Source of the DNA: Bacteroides sp.
GTDB taxonomy: Bacteria; Bacteroidota; Bacteroidia; Bacteroidales; Muribaculaceae
Length of the DNA: 44,694 nucleotides
Assembly: GCA_023666835.1 (NCBI GenBank)
Contig: JAMPBJ010000001.1
Span: 90,210-134,903 of the forward strand
Reading direction: 5' to 3'
Positions 23,796 through 33,293 of this stretch are shown here, piece by piece. The translations under genes were made by a program, and so were the position numbers. Below the pieces are notes generated by a model. The model saw nothing but the letters and a program-made list of their open reading frames with translations. It was not told the origin of the DNA and ran no database searches. The first letter of the stretch is position 1. Each line of letters starts with the position of its first letter.

Positions 23796-25493
23796 ATGTC
23801 GGCATTTGATTACAAGCGCCGCCGGTCGTCGACGGTAAATGTCGGTGGCCTGACCATCGGCGGCGACGCACCTGTCAGAATCCAATCGATGGCCTCGACC
23901 CCCACTCTCGACACCGACGCATGTGTGGCGCAGGCCAAACGCATCATCGGAGCCGGAGCCGAACTGCTTCGCTTCACGGCCCAGGGCGTAAGAGAGGCTG
24001 CTAATCTGGCTTCGATAAGCGACAGATTGAACCAAGAGGGGTATCATGTGCCTCTCGTGGCCGATATCCATTTCAACCCGCGGGCAGCTTTCGAGGCCGC
24101 TCTCCACGTGGAAAAGGTCAGAATCAACCCGGGAAATTTCGTCGACCCGGGCCGCACGTTCCGCAAGATAGAGTTCACCGATGAAGAATATGCTCTCGAG
24201 CTCGAAAAGATACGCAATGCGTTGGTGCCCTTCCTGAAGTTGTGCCGAGAAAATTCAACGGCCATCCGCATCGGCGTAAACCATGGCTCGCTTTCGGATC
24301 GCATCATGAGCCGCTACGGCGACACTCCGGCCGGCATGGTGGAGAGCGCCATGGAATTTCTGAGAGTATGCCGGGATGAGAATTTCAGCAATGTCGTGAT
24401 ATCGATCAAGGCCTCCAACGTCACTGTGATGGTGGAGACCGTTCGTCGACTGGTCGCTGCCATGGGTAGTGAGGGAATGAGCTATCCGTTGCATCTCGGT
24501 GTGACCGAAGCCGGCGACGGCGAAGATGGGCGCATAAAATCGGCCGTCGGCATCGGCGCTCTGCTGGCTGAGGGCATTGGCGACACTATCCGCGTGTCGC
24601 TCAGTGAGGAGCCCGAATGTGAAATCCCGGTCGCACGCTCCATTGTCAACTATATCGGGCAGAGAGTTGATGCCGGTTCGATCATTGGCGAATTTTATGC
24701 CGGCTATGACAAGGTGGCTCCTGTCAGACGCCGAGGTCGCCAAGTGGCCGGAATGCCCGAATCGGGTGTGCCGGTGGTTATTGCCGCAAAGGCTTCAGAT
24801 TATGAGTCGACAGATCCAGCGACGCGTCCCGATCTATTCGCCGATACCGATTCGGAGTTGCTGATGCGCTTTGATGCCTCTGTTATTCTTGGAGGCGAAC
24901 TGCCGGATTTCGGCGATAAAATTGTGGTGCTCCGTTCGTCGCACGTCAATCAGTCGGGCGAGATTCTCGCCGCGTTCCATCGTCTTGTCGATGCCGGAGT
25001 TGACAATCCGGTGGTTGTTGAGCTTCGCTACGATGGTGTCGACCCATCGGAAGCCACCATCCGGGCATCGGTCGATGCAGGCTCAATACTGTTGGCCGGA
25101 TTTGGCGATGGTCTGATGATCTCCGGCGACGCTCTTGCGGCCGCAGATGCTGCCAGAGTGGCTTTTGCTATATTGCAATCGGCAAGATTGCGTTTCTCTC
25201 ACACCGAATTCATATCATGTCCCGGATGTGGACGCACGCTGTTTGACCTGCAGTCGACAGTTGCCTCTGTCAAGACAGCAACGGCGCATCTCAAGGGTTT
25301 GAAAATAGGCGTGATGGGATGCATAGTCAACGGCCCTGGCGAAATGGCCGACGCAGATTATGGATATGTCGGTGCAGGTGTGGGACGCGTCAGCCTTTAT
25401 CGCGGCAAGGAGTGTGTTGAAAAAAATATCCCTACCGAAGAGGCTGTTGATCATCTGGTTGAATTGATTAAAGCCGACGGCCTTTGGAAATAG
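23796..25493 (+). CDS. ispG: 4-hydroxy-3-methylbut-2-en-1-yl diphosphate synthase
   Basis: Makes HMBPP from MEcPP in the MEP isoprenoid pathway, using a [4Fe-4S] cluster. The protein has 565 residues, of the long type with an inserted domain between the TIM barrel and the cluster domain, as in plants and Bacteroidetes. The barrel has VRIQSMASTPT, LVADIHFNPRAAF and VRINPGNF. The cluster domain has CPGCGRTLFDL and GCIVNGPGEMADADYG, which give the three Cys ligands. The ATG at 23796 is preferred to one at 23760 that lies inside purE. It feeds UppS, encoded 4 kb further on. Confidence 0.94.
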   Translation: MSAFDYKRRRSSTVNVGGLTIGGDAPVRIQSMASTPTLDTDACVAQAKRIIGAGAELLRFTAQGVREAANLASISDRLNQEGYHVPLVADIHFNPRAAFEAALHVEKVRINPGNFVDPGRTFRKIEFTDEEYALELEKIRNALVPFLKLCRENSTAIRIGVNHGSLSDRIMSRYGDTPAGMVESAMEFLRVCRDENFSNVVISIKASNVTVMVETVRRLVAAMGSEGMSYPLHLGVTEAGDGEDGRIKSAVGIGALLAEGIGDTIRVSLSEEPECEIPVARSIVNYIGQRVDAGSIIGEFYAGYDKVAPVRRRGRQVAGMPESGVPVVIAAKASDYESTDPATRPDLFADTDSELLMRFDASVILGGELPDFGDKIVVLRSSHVNQSGEILAAFHRLVDAGVDNPVVVELRYDGVDPSEATIRASVDAGSILLAGFGDGLMISGDALAAADAARVAFAILQSARLRFSHTEFISCPGCGRTLFDLQSTVASVKTATAHLKGLKIGVMGCIVNGPGEMADADYGYVGAGVGRVSLYRGKECVEKNIPTEEAVDHLVELIKADGLWK

Positions 25494-26521
25494 ATCCGAA
25501 ATACATGCAACGCGCCATCCAATTGGCACGCAACGGGAGCGGCTTCACCTCACCCAACCCTATGGTGGGAGCGGTGATAGTGGTGGGCGACCGGATTATA
25601 GGCGAGGGGTGGCATCGGCGTTGCGGAGGTCCGCATGCCGAGGTCAACGCTGTGGCTATGGCTAAAGCGGTTGATCCCGGGGCTCTGAAGGACAGCACGA
25701 TATATGTAACGCTCGAACCATGCTCCCATTATGGAAAAACGCCTCCATGCGCCAAACTCCTGACCGAAAATCGTATCCCCCGCGTAGTTGTCGGGTCGGT
25801 TGATCCCAACGACAAGGTGTCGGGCAGAGGCATACAGATGCTTCGCGAAAGCGGTGTGGAGGTGGCTGTAGGAGTTCTCGAGGAGGAATGTCGATCGCTC
25901 AATCCCGCCTTCATGACCGCACATTCTCTTCACCGGCCTTACGTCCTGCTCAAATGGGCATGCAGTGCCGACGGCTTTCTCGATTGCGACCGTGCGGCAG
26001 GAGAAGCTGCTCCCCGATTTTCCAATTCACTGTCAATGATGGCCATGCACAGGCTTCGCCGTCAGTTCGATGCCATAATGGTGGGAAGCAACACGGCGAT
26101 CAACGACGATCCCCGTCTCGACGTTAGATTATGGCCCGGACGCTCTCCCCGGCGTGTGGTTGTCGATCGTCGAGGTCGCATCCGGACCGGATTGAAATTG
26201 CTGTCAGGTGCAGAAACGTGGATATATGGCTTAGAGAACAAGACTATTGAGGGCGCTAAGTCGATTGAGGTCGGTCCTGAAAGTGATGTAGCAACCATAC
26301 TTGACGATCTCTATCAGCGAGGCATCACTTCGGTGATGGTCGAAGGTGGCGCTACTTTGCTCCGATCGTTCATTGCCGAAGGATTGTGGGACGTTGCCCG
26401 CGTTGAGATCTCTCCCGTGGTTCTTGGCGCCGCGGGTCGATGTCCCATGACAATTCCGACCGGGCGCACCACGGTTGAAACCATTGGCGAAAACCGCATC
26501 CTGTCGATCAATCACCAATGA
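25484..26521 (+). CDS. ribD: Bifunctional riboflavin deaminase/reductase RibD
   Basis: Carries out the second and third steps of riboflavin synthesis: deamination of diaminohydroxyphosphoribosylaminopyrimidine, then reduction of the ribosyl group. A 345-residue protein. The zinc deaminase domain (1-145) has SPNPMVGAV, HAEVNA (His51, Glu53) and PCSHYGKTPPC (Cys80, Cys89). The reductase domain (about 150-345) has LKWACSADG, DAIMVGSNTAINDDP and VMVEGGATLLRSF. It starts 10 bases inside the end of ispG. Its 3' end overlaps the convergent unknown gene by 14 bases. Confidence 0.94.
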   Translation: MEIDPKYMQRAIQLARNGSGFTSPNPMVGAVIVVGDRIIGEGWHRRCGGPHAEVNAVAMAKAVDPGALKDSTIYVTLEPCSHYGKTPPCAKLLTENRIPRVVVGSVDPNDKVSGRGIQMLRESGVEVAVGVLEEECRSLNPAFMTAHSLHRPYVLLKWACSADGFLDCDRAAGEAAPRFSNSLSMMAMHRLRRQFDAIMVGSNTAINDDPRLDVRLWPGRSPRRVVVDRRGRIRTGLKLLSGAETWIYGLENKTIEGAKSIEVGPESDVATILDDLYQRGITSVMVEGGATLLRSFIAEGLWDVARVEISPVVLGAAGRCPMTIPTGRTTVETIGENRILSINHQ

Positions 26522-27209
26522 TATCCTTGACGCCAAAGGCATGGCAGCACTCTTTGCGGAGCTCCTCGACACGCTGCCGATAGTTGTCTCCGCGCAAGCG
26601 GATCACTACATCCTCAAGGCTATAAACTTTTGAGCGTTTTTTGGCTTTGGCAAAGCCTGTATTCACTGTCATAAAGCTTTGCCATATCTCTTTAAACGGC
26701 CCCTTAGGAGCAATGTCAACAATATCGCCCTTCGGTGTGACGCATTTGCTGTAGTTGCTTCCGCCAATCAGTCCGGATATGATGAATGCGAGGTTGCCTT
26801 GGGTGTCGCGCGTTGTCTCGGGAAAGTCGAGCCACCATTTAAGATAGACCCCTAATGTCGCATCGCGGAAGCCATAGCTGCCCAAATAAGACACGCTGTT
26901 GTGGATGTGCACCGGCGCCATTGCCATCTTGCTGTCAGATAGGATGGTGGCTGCATTGTCGAGCAGTAGCCATGCATTCTCTGCAAACAGCAGTTTATGG
27001 AACTTGTCGCGCGCTTTTTCGAGATTTTCGATCGATTGTTTGTGGGCGATTTCGTCTTGTGTCAGGTGGGTTGTCGGACGCATCAGTTCGTCAGGATCGA
27101 ACGGTAGCTTTTGTTTTAGCACACGATGCATCATCCGGTCTTTTAGCTGCTTTACTAAAGGTAGCTGACCGATGTTGAAACTTTTTGAAGAAAATTGGAT
27201 TTTACTCAT
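26508..27209 (-). CDS. Conserved hypothetical protein
   Basis: A 233-residue protein with no signal peptide or membrane helix; I do not recognise the family. Visible parts are a basic N-terminus (residues 1-35), a helical stretch (LTQDEIAHKQSIENLEKARD, about 50-69), a more hydrophobic core with HIHNSVSYLGSYGFRDATLG, and a conserved-looking GLIGGSNYSKCV. The C-terminus is basic (KAKKRSKVYSLEDVVIRLRG). The base composition matches the neighbours. It has a good promoter and a leader of about 140 nt, so it is probably a real regulated gene. It converges on ribD. Confidence 0.65.
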   Translation of the reverse strand: MSKIQFSSKSFNIGQLPLVKQLKDRMMHRVLKQKLPFDPDELMRPTTHLTQDEIAHKQSIENLEKARDKFHKLLFAENAWLLLDNAATILSDSKMAMAPVHIHNSVSYLGSYGFRDATLGVYLKWWLDFPETTRDTQGNLAFIISGLIGGSNYSKCVTPKGDIVDIAPKGPFKEIWQSFMTVNTGFAKAKKRSKVYSLEDVVIRLRGDNYRQRVEELRKECCHAFGVKDIIGD

Positions 27210-27352
27210 AACTATTTGTTTTTAAGGGTTAGCCTTCGTATCATTTTCCCACCGTGCGTCAGTTATGATAAATAAATCAACGTCGGTTGGGGGCAGTCAT
27301 GCTGCGCTCTGGATATTTTTATGAAATAAATGAATGTTCGCTTTTCGATGGC

Positions 27353-27384
27353 AAAGCTAATAATTTTCAAAATATCCTCCAAAA
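27353..27384 (-). promoter_or_regulatory. Promoter TTTG-N20-TAGCTTTG for the unknown gene at 26508-27209
   Basis: Minus-strand TTTG (27381-27384) and TAGCTTTG (27353-27360). It leaves an untranslated leader of about 140 nt to the ATG at 27209. The 336-bp gap 27210-27545 holds only this promoter and the plus-strand one at 27517. Confidence 0.6.
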
Positions 27385-27516
27385 AAATCTTCGAAAACTT
27401 TTTATGCAATTCGTGTTTGATGTATGAAGTTTAAAGCTCGGGCGAAGGCGGATCTAAAATCTATATTTTGTTACGTATTTTAACTAATAGAAAGCAATAG
27501 TTAATGAAAATGTTGT

Positions 27517-27524
27517 TAACTTTG
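27517..27524 (+). promoter_or_regulatory. -7 element TAACTTTG for the DUF6242-bamA run
   Basis: TAACTTTG 21 bases before the ATG at 27546. No clear -33 box lies 19-20 bp upstream. Confidence 0.5.
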
Positions 27525-27545
27525 CAAGTTGAAAAATAACACCTT

Positions 27546-29060
27546 ATGAAAAGAAGATTTCCGCTCTATATACTGATGGCCATGCTGATGGCATCGTTTA
27601 CTGTGGCATGTAACGACGACGATGATGATGTTGTTGATCTCGATGACATCTCCGGCAATGCTTTGATGATCAATACATTCAAGCTTCGTGCCGACGATAG
27701 TGTGCTTGTCAATCTCGACTCGGTGTTCTTCTCCATTGACCTGAACAACGCCGTTGTGTTCAACGCCGATTCTCTTCCGAAAGGTACGAAGGTCGACCGC
27801 TTGATTGTGGATATGACAACGTCGGCTGCTCGCAAAGCGGAGATTACAATGCCCGGAAGCACCGGTGCCGACACCGTAGTCAACTACCTGACCAATCCTA
27901 CCGACTCCATTAACTTCAGCCGCGGATCTGTGAAACTGCATCTCGAATCGGCCAATGGCGAATATACCCGCGACTATACGATATATGTCAACGTTCATAA
28001 GATGGATCCGGATATGATGGTGTGGAGCGAACTCTCATCAACAGACCTCCCCACCAGCCTTTCAGCCCCGGAAAGCCAGCGCACTGTCGAACTCGGAGGC
28101 AAAGTGCTATGCTTCACGCAACAGGGATCGGATTTTTGCCGTGCAACGGCCGATGATCCTTCCGGTTCGTGGACCAAAACGAGCGTTCAGCTTCCGTCAG
28201 GTGCCGATTTGTCAACCATGGCCGCAGGCGAGAATTCGCTTTACGTCGTTGCTTCGGGTCAACTCTACACATCAACTGACGCCGGATCTTCCTGGACATC
28301 GCTCGCTACAGCTATGACACACATCTATGGTGTGGTCAATGGTAAAGTTATAGGTGTCAACCGCTCGGGCAACGATTACCAATATGTCACATATCCCGCC
28401 AAAGCCTCTGGGGCTGTTGAACCCGGTTGTCCGGTCAAGGCTACCAGCCCTGCTATTGTGTACACTACTGAGTGGTCCGACAATGCGATGCTGATCGTGG
28501 GTGGCGGCCTCGATGCTTCCGGCAATCCTGTCGGTGCGCTTTGGGCCTACGACGGTGGCTCTTGGGCACAGATTTCGGTCAATAAATTGCCCGAAACTGA
28601 AGCTCCGATGGTGGTGCCCTATTATGCTTACAAGACGGCTACTAACTGGAAGGTGACCCGCATGTCGGTGCTCCTCTATTTCGGTGGTCGCGATGCCAAC
28701 GGGATCTCCAACAAAGAAGTCTATATTTCCTACGATCTTGGTATCCACTGGTCAAAGGCATCCGACACCATGCAGCTGCCGGCAACGTATTCTCCCGGTG
28801 CTTATGCTCAAGCCGTGGTCTACAATCGTGAACTGACCGCCGACAGTCGGGCGGCGTCGCGATGGATAGCGGGTCCTTTCGTGGAATATCCCGCATTCTA
28901 CCGCATAGTTCCGACGGTTGCAAGCCGTGCCACCACGCCGATCACAAGCTGGGATTGCCCATATATATATGTGTTTGGCGGTATAGATAAAAACGATGCG
29001 CTCAACCAACGCATATGGCGTGGCGTGTTGAATCGCTTGACATTCAAACCACTTCAGTGA
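27546..29060 (+). CDS. DUF6242 family lipoprotein with Asp-box repeats
   Basis: A 504-residue exported protein. Residues 1-21 are a lipoprotein signal and FTVAC supplies Cys22. The next residues, NDDDDD, are the acidic tail that in Bacteroidetes marks lipoproteins for the cell surface. An N-terminal strand-rich domain (about 35-155) is followed by a beta-propeller-like region with two Asp-boxes (STDAGSSWTSL and SYDLGIHWSKA) and kelch-like segments such as LYFGGRDANGIS. This fits DUF6242. The ligand is unknown. It leads the DUF6089-uppS-bamA-ompH run, 22 nt before the next gene. Confidence 0.75.
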   Translation: MKRRFPLYILMAMLMASFTVACNDDDDDVVDLDDISGNALMINTFKLRADDSVLVNLDSVFFSIDLNNAVVFNADSLPKGTKVDRLIVDMTTSAARKAEITMPGSTGADTVVNYLTNPTDSINFSRGSVKLHLESANGEYTRDYTIYVNVHKMDPDMMVWSELSSTDLPTSLSAPESQRTVELGGKVLCFTQQGSDFCRATADDPSGSWTKTSVQLPSGADLSTMAAGENSLYVVASGQLYTSTDAGSSWTSLATAMTHIYGVVNGKVIGVNRSGNDYQYVTYPAKASGAVEPGCPVKATSPAIVYTTEWSDNAMLIVGGGLDASGNPVGALWAYDGGSWAQISVNKLPETEAPMVVPYYAYKTATNWKVTRMSVLLYFGGRDANGISNKEVYISYDLGIHWSKASDTMQLPATYSPGAYAQAVVYNRELTADSRAASRWIAGPFVEYPAFYRIVPTVASRATTPITSWDCPYIYVFGGIDKNDALNQRIWRGVLNRLTFKPLQ

Positions 29061-29082
29061 TAATTCTTTATAGCATTTTGAG

Positions 29083-29784
29083 ATGAGAGTATTGAACCGA
29101 ATAAACCGTGTGCTGGTTGCAATGACTTTTGCAATCCTGGCTTGTGGTGTTTCGGCTCAGGACATTGTCGAAAGCTATAAATATGATATAGGCGTGGGCC
29201 TTGGCATGAGTGGTTATCTTGGCGATGCCAATGGGAGTAATCTCTTCAAGCATCCCGGATTTGCAGCCAATGCAGGAGTGCGCTATCTGTTCAACAGTCG
29301 TTGGGCCGCCAAAGCTCAGATTGGAATGGCCACCTTGAGCGGCAATACTGCCGACTTCGAGAACTGCCTGCCCGACGGCGCTCAATATTCATTCAAATCC
29401 ACGGCCTATGATCTGACAGTCAAAGGCGAAGCTAACTTCTTTGCCTACGGTATAGGCGAGACCTACAAGCGTCTTCGCCGATGGACACCATTTGTGTCGG
29501 TTGGCCTCGGTGTCACAATGGCATCATCGGCCGGCAACACCTCCGCTGCCTTTTCATTGCCGCTCGGTGTGGGTGTAAAATTCAAAATCTCTCAACGTCT
29601 CAATTTAAATGCAGAATTCACGATGACCAAAGTGTTCGGCGATAAAGTCGACAGCAAGGAGTTGACCGATCTCTATCAGATCAAGAGCTCCTGGCTGAAA
29701 AACACTGACTGGTATTCGACCTTCACCATAGGCATCAGTTATGAATTCGGACCCAGGTGCGTCACCTGCCATAGGGTCGACTGA
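29083..29784 (+). CDS. DUF6089 family outer-membrane beta-barrel protein
   Basis: A 233-residue exported protein with a signal peptide ending near VSAQ (about 1-25). The body alternates hydrophobic and polar residues in strands typical of a small barrel: YDIGVGLGMSGYLGDANGS near the start, then GVRYLFNSRWAAKAQIGMAT, then TPFVSVGLGVTMA. It fits the DUF6089 family that I recall directly ahead of uppS and bamA in Bacteroidales. A role in outer-membrane assembly is inferred from position. The final 10 residues contain two Cys (CVTCHRVD) with no clear purpose. Confidence 0.8.
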   Translation: MRVLNRINRVLVAMTFAILACGVSAQDIVESYKYDIGVGLGMSGYLGDANGSNLFKHPGFAANAGVRYLFNSRWAAKAQIGMATLSGNTADFENCLPDGAQYSFKSTAYDLTVKGEANFFAYGIGETYKRLRRWTPFVSVGLGVTMASSAGNTSAAFSLPLGVGVKFKISQRLNLNAEFTMTKVFGDKVDSKELTDLYQIKSSWLKNTDWYSTFTIGISYEFGPRCVTCHRVD

Positions 29785-29836
29785 CAACAACACATTATTA
29801 TATATAAGACCAATCAACCAATCATAATCACTGCCA

Positions 29837-30589
29837 ATGAATCCGCTACTCGAAAAGATCGACATGTCACGCTTGCCACAGCACATAGCTGTGATAATGG
29901 ACGGCAATGGTCGCTGGGCAAAAAACCGCGGCAACCGTCGCTCGGATGGCCATATAGCAGGTGTGTCGGCAGTGAGAGAAACCATCGAAACAGCTTCTCA
30001 GTTGGGCATCAGATATCTGACCCTCTATACTTTTTCGACCGAGAATTGGAATCGTCCTAAGGAAGAGGTCGATATGCTTCTCGCACTGATAGTCAGCGTG
30101 CTTGCCGATGAAACTGAGAATCTGATAAGAAACAATGTGCGCCTGACGATGATCGGCGACATGCAGCGACTGCCTGATGCGACGAAAACGAAGCTGCTTG
30201 AGTCCATTGAACAGACATCGTCGTCGACCGGCTTGACTGTCATCCTTGCCCTGAGCTATTCTTCCCGTTGGGAACTGACCGAAGCCGCGCGCGCGATTGC
30301 CCTCGAGGTGAAACGCGGTATACTCGAAGCAGACCAAATCGATGAGTCAACTGTTGCCGACCACCTCACCACCGCCTCCATCCCCGATCCGGATCTGATG
30401 ATCCGCACCGGTGGTGATGAGCGCGTTAGTAATTTTCTGCTTTGGCAGATTGCATATTCCGAACTGTATTTTTGCAATGTCTTCTGGCCTGATTTTGACG
30501 CTGAGCGACTCTACGAGGCGATACTCGACTTCCAGTCGCGCGAACGGCGTTTCGGCAAGACATCCGAACAAATCATAAATCAAAAATAG
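29837..30589 (+). CDS. uppS: Isoprenyl transferase (undecaprenyl diphosphate synthase)
   Basis: Adds isopentenyl units in cis to make undecaprenyl diphosphate, the lipid carrier for peptidoglycan and surface glycans. The 250-residue sequence has VIMDGNGRWAKNRG (19-32, catalytic Asp22), YTFSTENWNRPKEEV (about 67-81) and LMIRTGGDERVSNFLLWQ (about 190-207). It lies 6 bases before bamA, so both are in one transcript. Confidence 0.96.
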   Translation: MNPLLEKIDMSRLPQHIAVIMDGNGRWAKNRGNRRSDGHIAGVSAVRETIETASQLGIRYLTLYTFSTENWNRPKEEVDMLLALIVSVLADETENLIRNNVRLTMIGDMQRLPDATKTKLLESIEQTSSSTGLTVILALSYSSRWELTEAARAIALEVKRGILEADQIDESTVADHLTTASIPDPDLMIRTGGDERVSNFLLWQIAYSELYFCNVFWPDFDAERLYEAILDFQSRERRFGKTSEQIINQK

Positions 30590-30595
30590 TACTTA

Positions 30596-33220
30596 ATGAC
30601 TATGTGTAAAAAGTTTCTTTTCATCATATTATGCATCATAACCGCCTCTTCGGCTTCTTTTGCCCAGTCTGAGGCCGACACAGTGTTCACTCCGACTGTG
30701 ATCTTCACCGGCATTCCGCGTGTCTACGAGCTTGCCGGGATAGAAGTTGAAGGAGCCGACAACTATGAAGATGCCACGATCATCGGATTTTCCGGACTTC
30801 GTGTGGGTGAAAAAGTCGACATTCCGGGTTCGGAACTGACCGCTGCCGCAAAGCGTCTGTGGCGTCAGGGGCTGTTTAGCAACGTTCAGATCATTGTCGA
30901 CAAAACCTCCGGTGAAAAGGCTTGGCTCACAATCAAACTCCGTCAGCAGCCCCGCATTTCCGACGTTAATTACTACGGTGTGAAGAAAGGTGAGCGCGAT
31001 GATCTTCAAGAGCGCCTGCAATTCCATAAAGGCAACCAGATCACGCAAAACATCGTGAATCGCGCTGAAGCCGTAATCCGAAAATATTATGCCGACAAGG
31101 GATTCGGCAATGCAACGGTCAAGATAACTCTTCGCGAAGATCTCTCGGCCAAAAATGAGGTGATTGTCGACATCGTGGTCAACAAGAATTCCAAGGTCAA
31201 GGTTCACAAAATCTATATCGATGGCAATGAGGTGATGAGCGATAATGCCCTGCAGCGCGTCATGAAGAAGACCAACGAAAACGGCAAGCTGCTCAACCTG
31301 TTCAAGCAGAAGAAATTCGTGGAAAGCGACTACCAGGACGACCTCAAGCGCATCATTGACAAGTACAACGAAAAAGGCTATCGCGATGCCAAGATCGTGG
31401 CCGACAGCGTTGTGCCTTACAACGAAAAGATGGTCGACGTCTACATCACTGTCGACGAAGGCAAGAAATACTACATCAACGACATATCGTGGGTAGGCAA
31501 CACGGTGTTCCCCACCGATCTGCTCAACGACATTCTTGGTATCAAGCCCGGCGATGTCTATAACCAGAAGCTTCTCAACAAGCGAATGACTGAGGACGAC
31601 GATGCCGTGGCCAACCTCTACATGAACCGCGGTTATCTCTTCTACAATCTTGTTCCCATCGAACGCAATGTCAACGGCGATTCGATTGACCTTGAAATGC
31701 GAATGGTCGAAGGTCCGCAAGCCCGTATCAACAAGGTTGTGATCAACGGCAACGACCGTCTGTATGAAAAGGTGATCCGGCGCGAACTTCGCGTTAAGCC
31801 CGGTGAACTCTTCAGCAAAGACGACCTGATGCGTTCGGCTCGTGAAATTGCCCAGACCGGCCACTTTGACCCGGAAAATATGGACATCCGCCCCGAGCCT
31901 AACGAAGAAAACGGCACCGTCGACATAATATTCAATCTGACATCGAAAGCCAACGACCAGGTGGAATTCTCGCTTGGTTGGGGACAGACCGGTGTCATCG
32001 GTAAACTCGCTCTGAAGTTTACCAACTTCTCCATCAAGAACCTGTTCCACCCAAGTTCCTACAAGGGTCTGATACCACAAGGCGAAGGCCAGACATTCAC
32101 GATCTCGGCGCAGACCAATGCCCGCTACTATCAGTCGTATGCCATCTCGTTCCTCGATCCGTGGTTTGGAGGCAAACGCCCCAACTCGCTCTCTGTTTCG
32201 GCCTACTATAGCCGACAGACAGGTGTCAACTCCTCATACTACAACTCCAACTGGTCAAATCCCTGGCTGTATAACAACTACGGCTATGGCTACAGCTACG
32301 GTTATGGATCGGACTACTACCAAAACAGCATCAACAATGCCTACGACCCCAACAAGGTGCTCCAGATGGTGGGCATCACCGTGGGCTTCGGCAAGCGTCT
32401 GAGCTGGCCCGACGACTATTTCACATTCCAGGCCGATCTGTCGTACAACTGGTACTACCTCAAGAACTGGGAATATCTCTACTATATGAACAACGGTACG
32501 TCGAACTCGCTTGTGCTCGGACTGACGCTGGCCCGCAACTCGATCGACAATCCGCTCTATACGCGCCGCGGTTCACAGTTCTCCCTCTCGTTGCAGTTGA
32601 CACCTCCGGCATCGCTCTTCGGAAAGAAAAACTGGAAGAAACTCTACGACGAAAACACCACCGAGAGCAAGAAGCAGCTCTACAAATGGATCGAATACTG
32701 GAAACTAAAATTCAAATCACGCACCTATACTCCGCTCACCGATCCCAATGGACAGTATACACTCGTGTTGATGACCCGTGCCGATTTCGGTCTGCTCGGC
32801 AGCTATAACAGCTATCTCAAGTCGCCGTTCGAAACATTCTATGTCGGTGGCGACGGCATGTCAGGCTCCTATACCTATGCCACCGAAACGATCGGTCTGC
32901 GAGGCTACGACAACGGTGCTCTCACACCGTGGGGCCGCGAAGGTTATGCCTATGCCCGCTTCGGTGTCGAGCTCCACTTCCCCTTCCTGTTGCAGACATC
33001 GACCACCATCTATGGTCTTGCATTCCTCGAAGGTGGCAACGCCTGGACAAAGGTCGGCGATTTCAATCCGTTCAACCTCAAACGCTCGGCCGGTTTCGGT
33101 CTGCGCATATTCCTCCCCATGGTCGGCATGATGGGTATCGATTGGGCCTACGGCTTCGACACCGTGTTCGGTCAGCGTGGTGGCAGCCACTTCCATTTCA
33201 TTCTCGGACAGGAATTCTAA
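30596..33220 (+). CDS. bamA: Outer-membrane protein assembly factor BamA
   Basis: The central subunit of the BAM machine, which folds beta-barrel proteins into the outer membrane. An 874-residue protein with a signal peptide (about 1-23, ending SFAQ). Five POTRA domains fill about 40-450, and the 16-strand barrel fills the rest. The barrel carries the lid-loop motif GLRGYD (VRGY type) and ends in a terminal Phe (LGQEF), the usual outer-membrane signal. A stretch very rich in Tyr, Gly and Asn (about 555-585) interrupts the barrel and must be an outside loop. It is followed by three ompH/skp genes for its chaperones. Confidence 0.96.
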   Translation: MTMCKKFLFIILCIITASSASFAQSEADTVFTPTVIFTGIPRVYELAGIEVEGADNYEDATIIGFSGLRVGEKVDIPGSELTAAAKRLWRQGLFSNVQIIVDKTSGEKAWLTIKLRQQPRISDVNYYGVKKGERDDLQERLQFHKGNQITQNIVNRAEAVIRKYYADKGFGNATVKITLREDLSAKNEVIVDIVVNKNSKVKVHKIYIDGNEVMSDNALQRVMKKTNENGKLLNLFKQKKFVESDYQDDLKRIIDKYNEKGYRDAKIVADSVVPYNEKMVDVYITVDEGKKYYINDISWVGNTVFPTDLLNDILGIKPGDVYNQKLLNKRMTEDDDAVANLYMNRGYLFYNLVPIERNVNGDSIDLEMRMVEGPQARINKVVINGNDRLYEKVIRRELRVKPGELFSKDDLMRSAREIAQTGHFDPENMDIRPEPNEENGTVDIIFNLTSKANDQVEFSLGWGQTGVIGKLALKFTNFSIKNLFHPSSYKGLIPQGEGQTFTISAQTNARYYQSYAISFLDPWFGGKRPNSLSVSAYYSRQTGVNSSYYNSNWSNPWLYNNYGYGYSYGYGSDYYQNSINNAYDPNKVLQMVGITVGFGKRLSWPDDYFTFQADLSYNWYYLKNWEYLYYMNNGTSNSLVLGLTLARNSIDNPLYTRRGSQFSLSLQLTPPASLFGKKNWKKLYDENTTESKKQLYKWIEYWKLKFKSRTYTPLTDPNGQYTLVLMTRADFGLLGSYNSYLKSPFETFYVGGDGMSGSYTYATETIGLRGYDNGALTPWGREGYAYARFGVELHFPFLLQTSTTIYGLAFLEGGNAWTKVGDFNPFNLKRSAGFGLRIFLPMVGMMGIDWAYGFDTVFGQRGGSHFHFILGQEF

Positions 33221-33293
33221 AGCATAGAATAAACCTTTTGGCTATTGAATTGTCATATATATCAAATGTGAAATCCAAAAAATCGATACGTAT

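Noticed and set aside
30629-32080. Long open frame opposite bamA (483 codons)
   Set aside because: A shadow of bamA codon use with no recognisable domain; bamA itself is certain.
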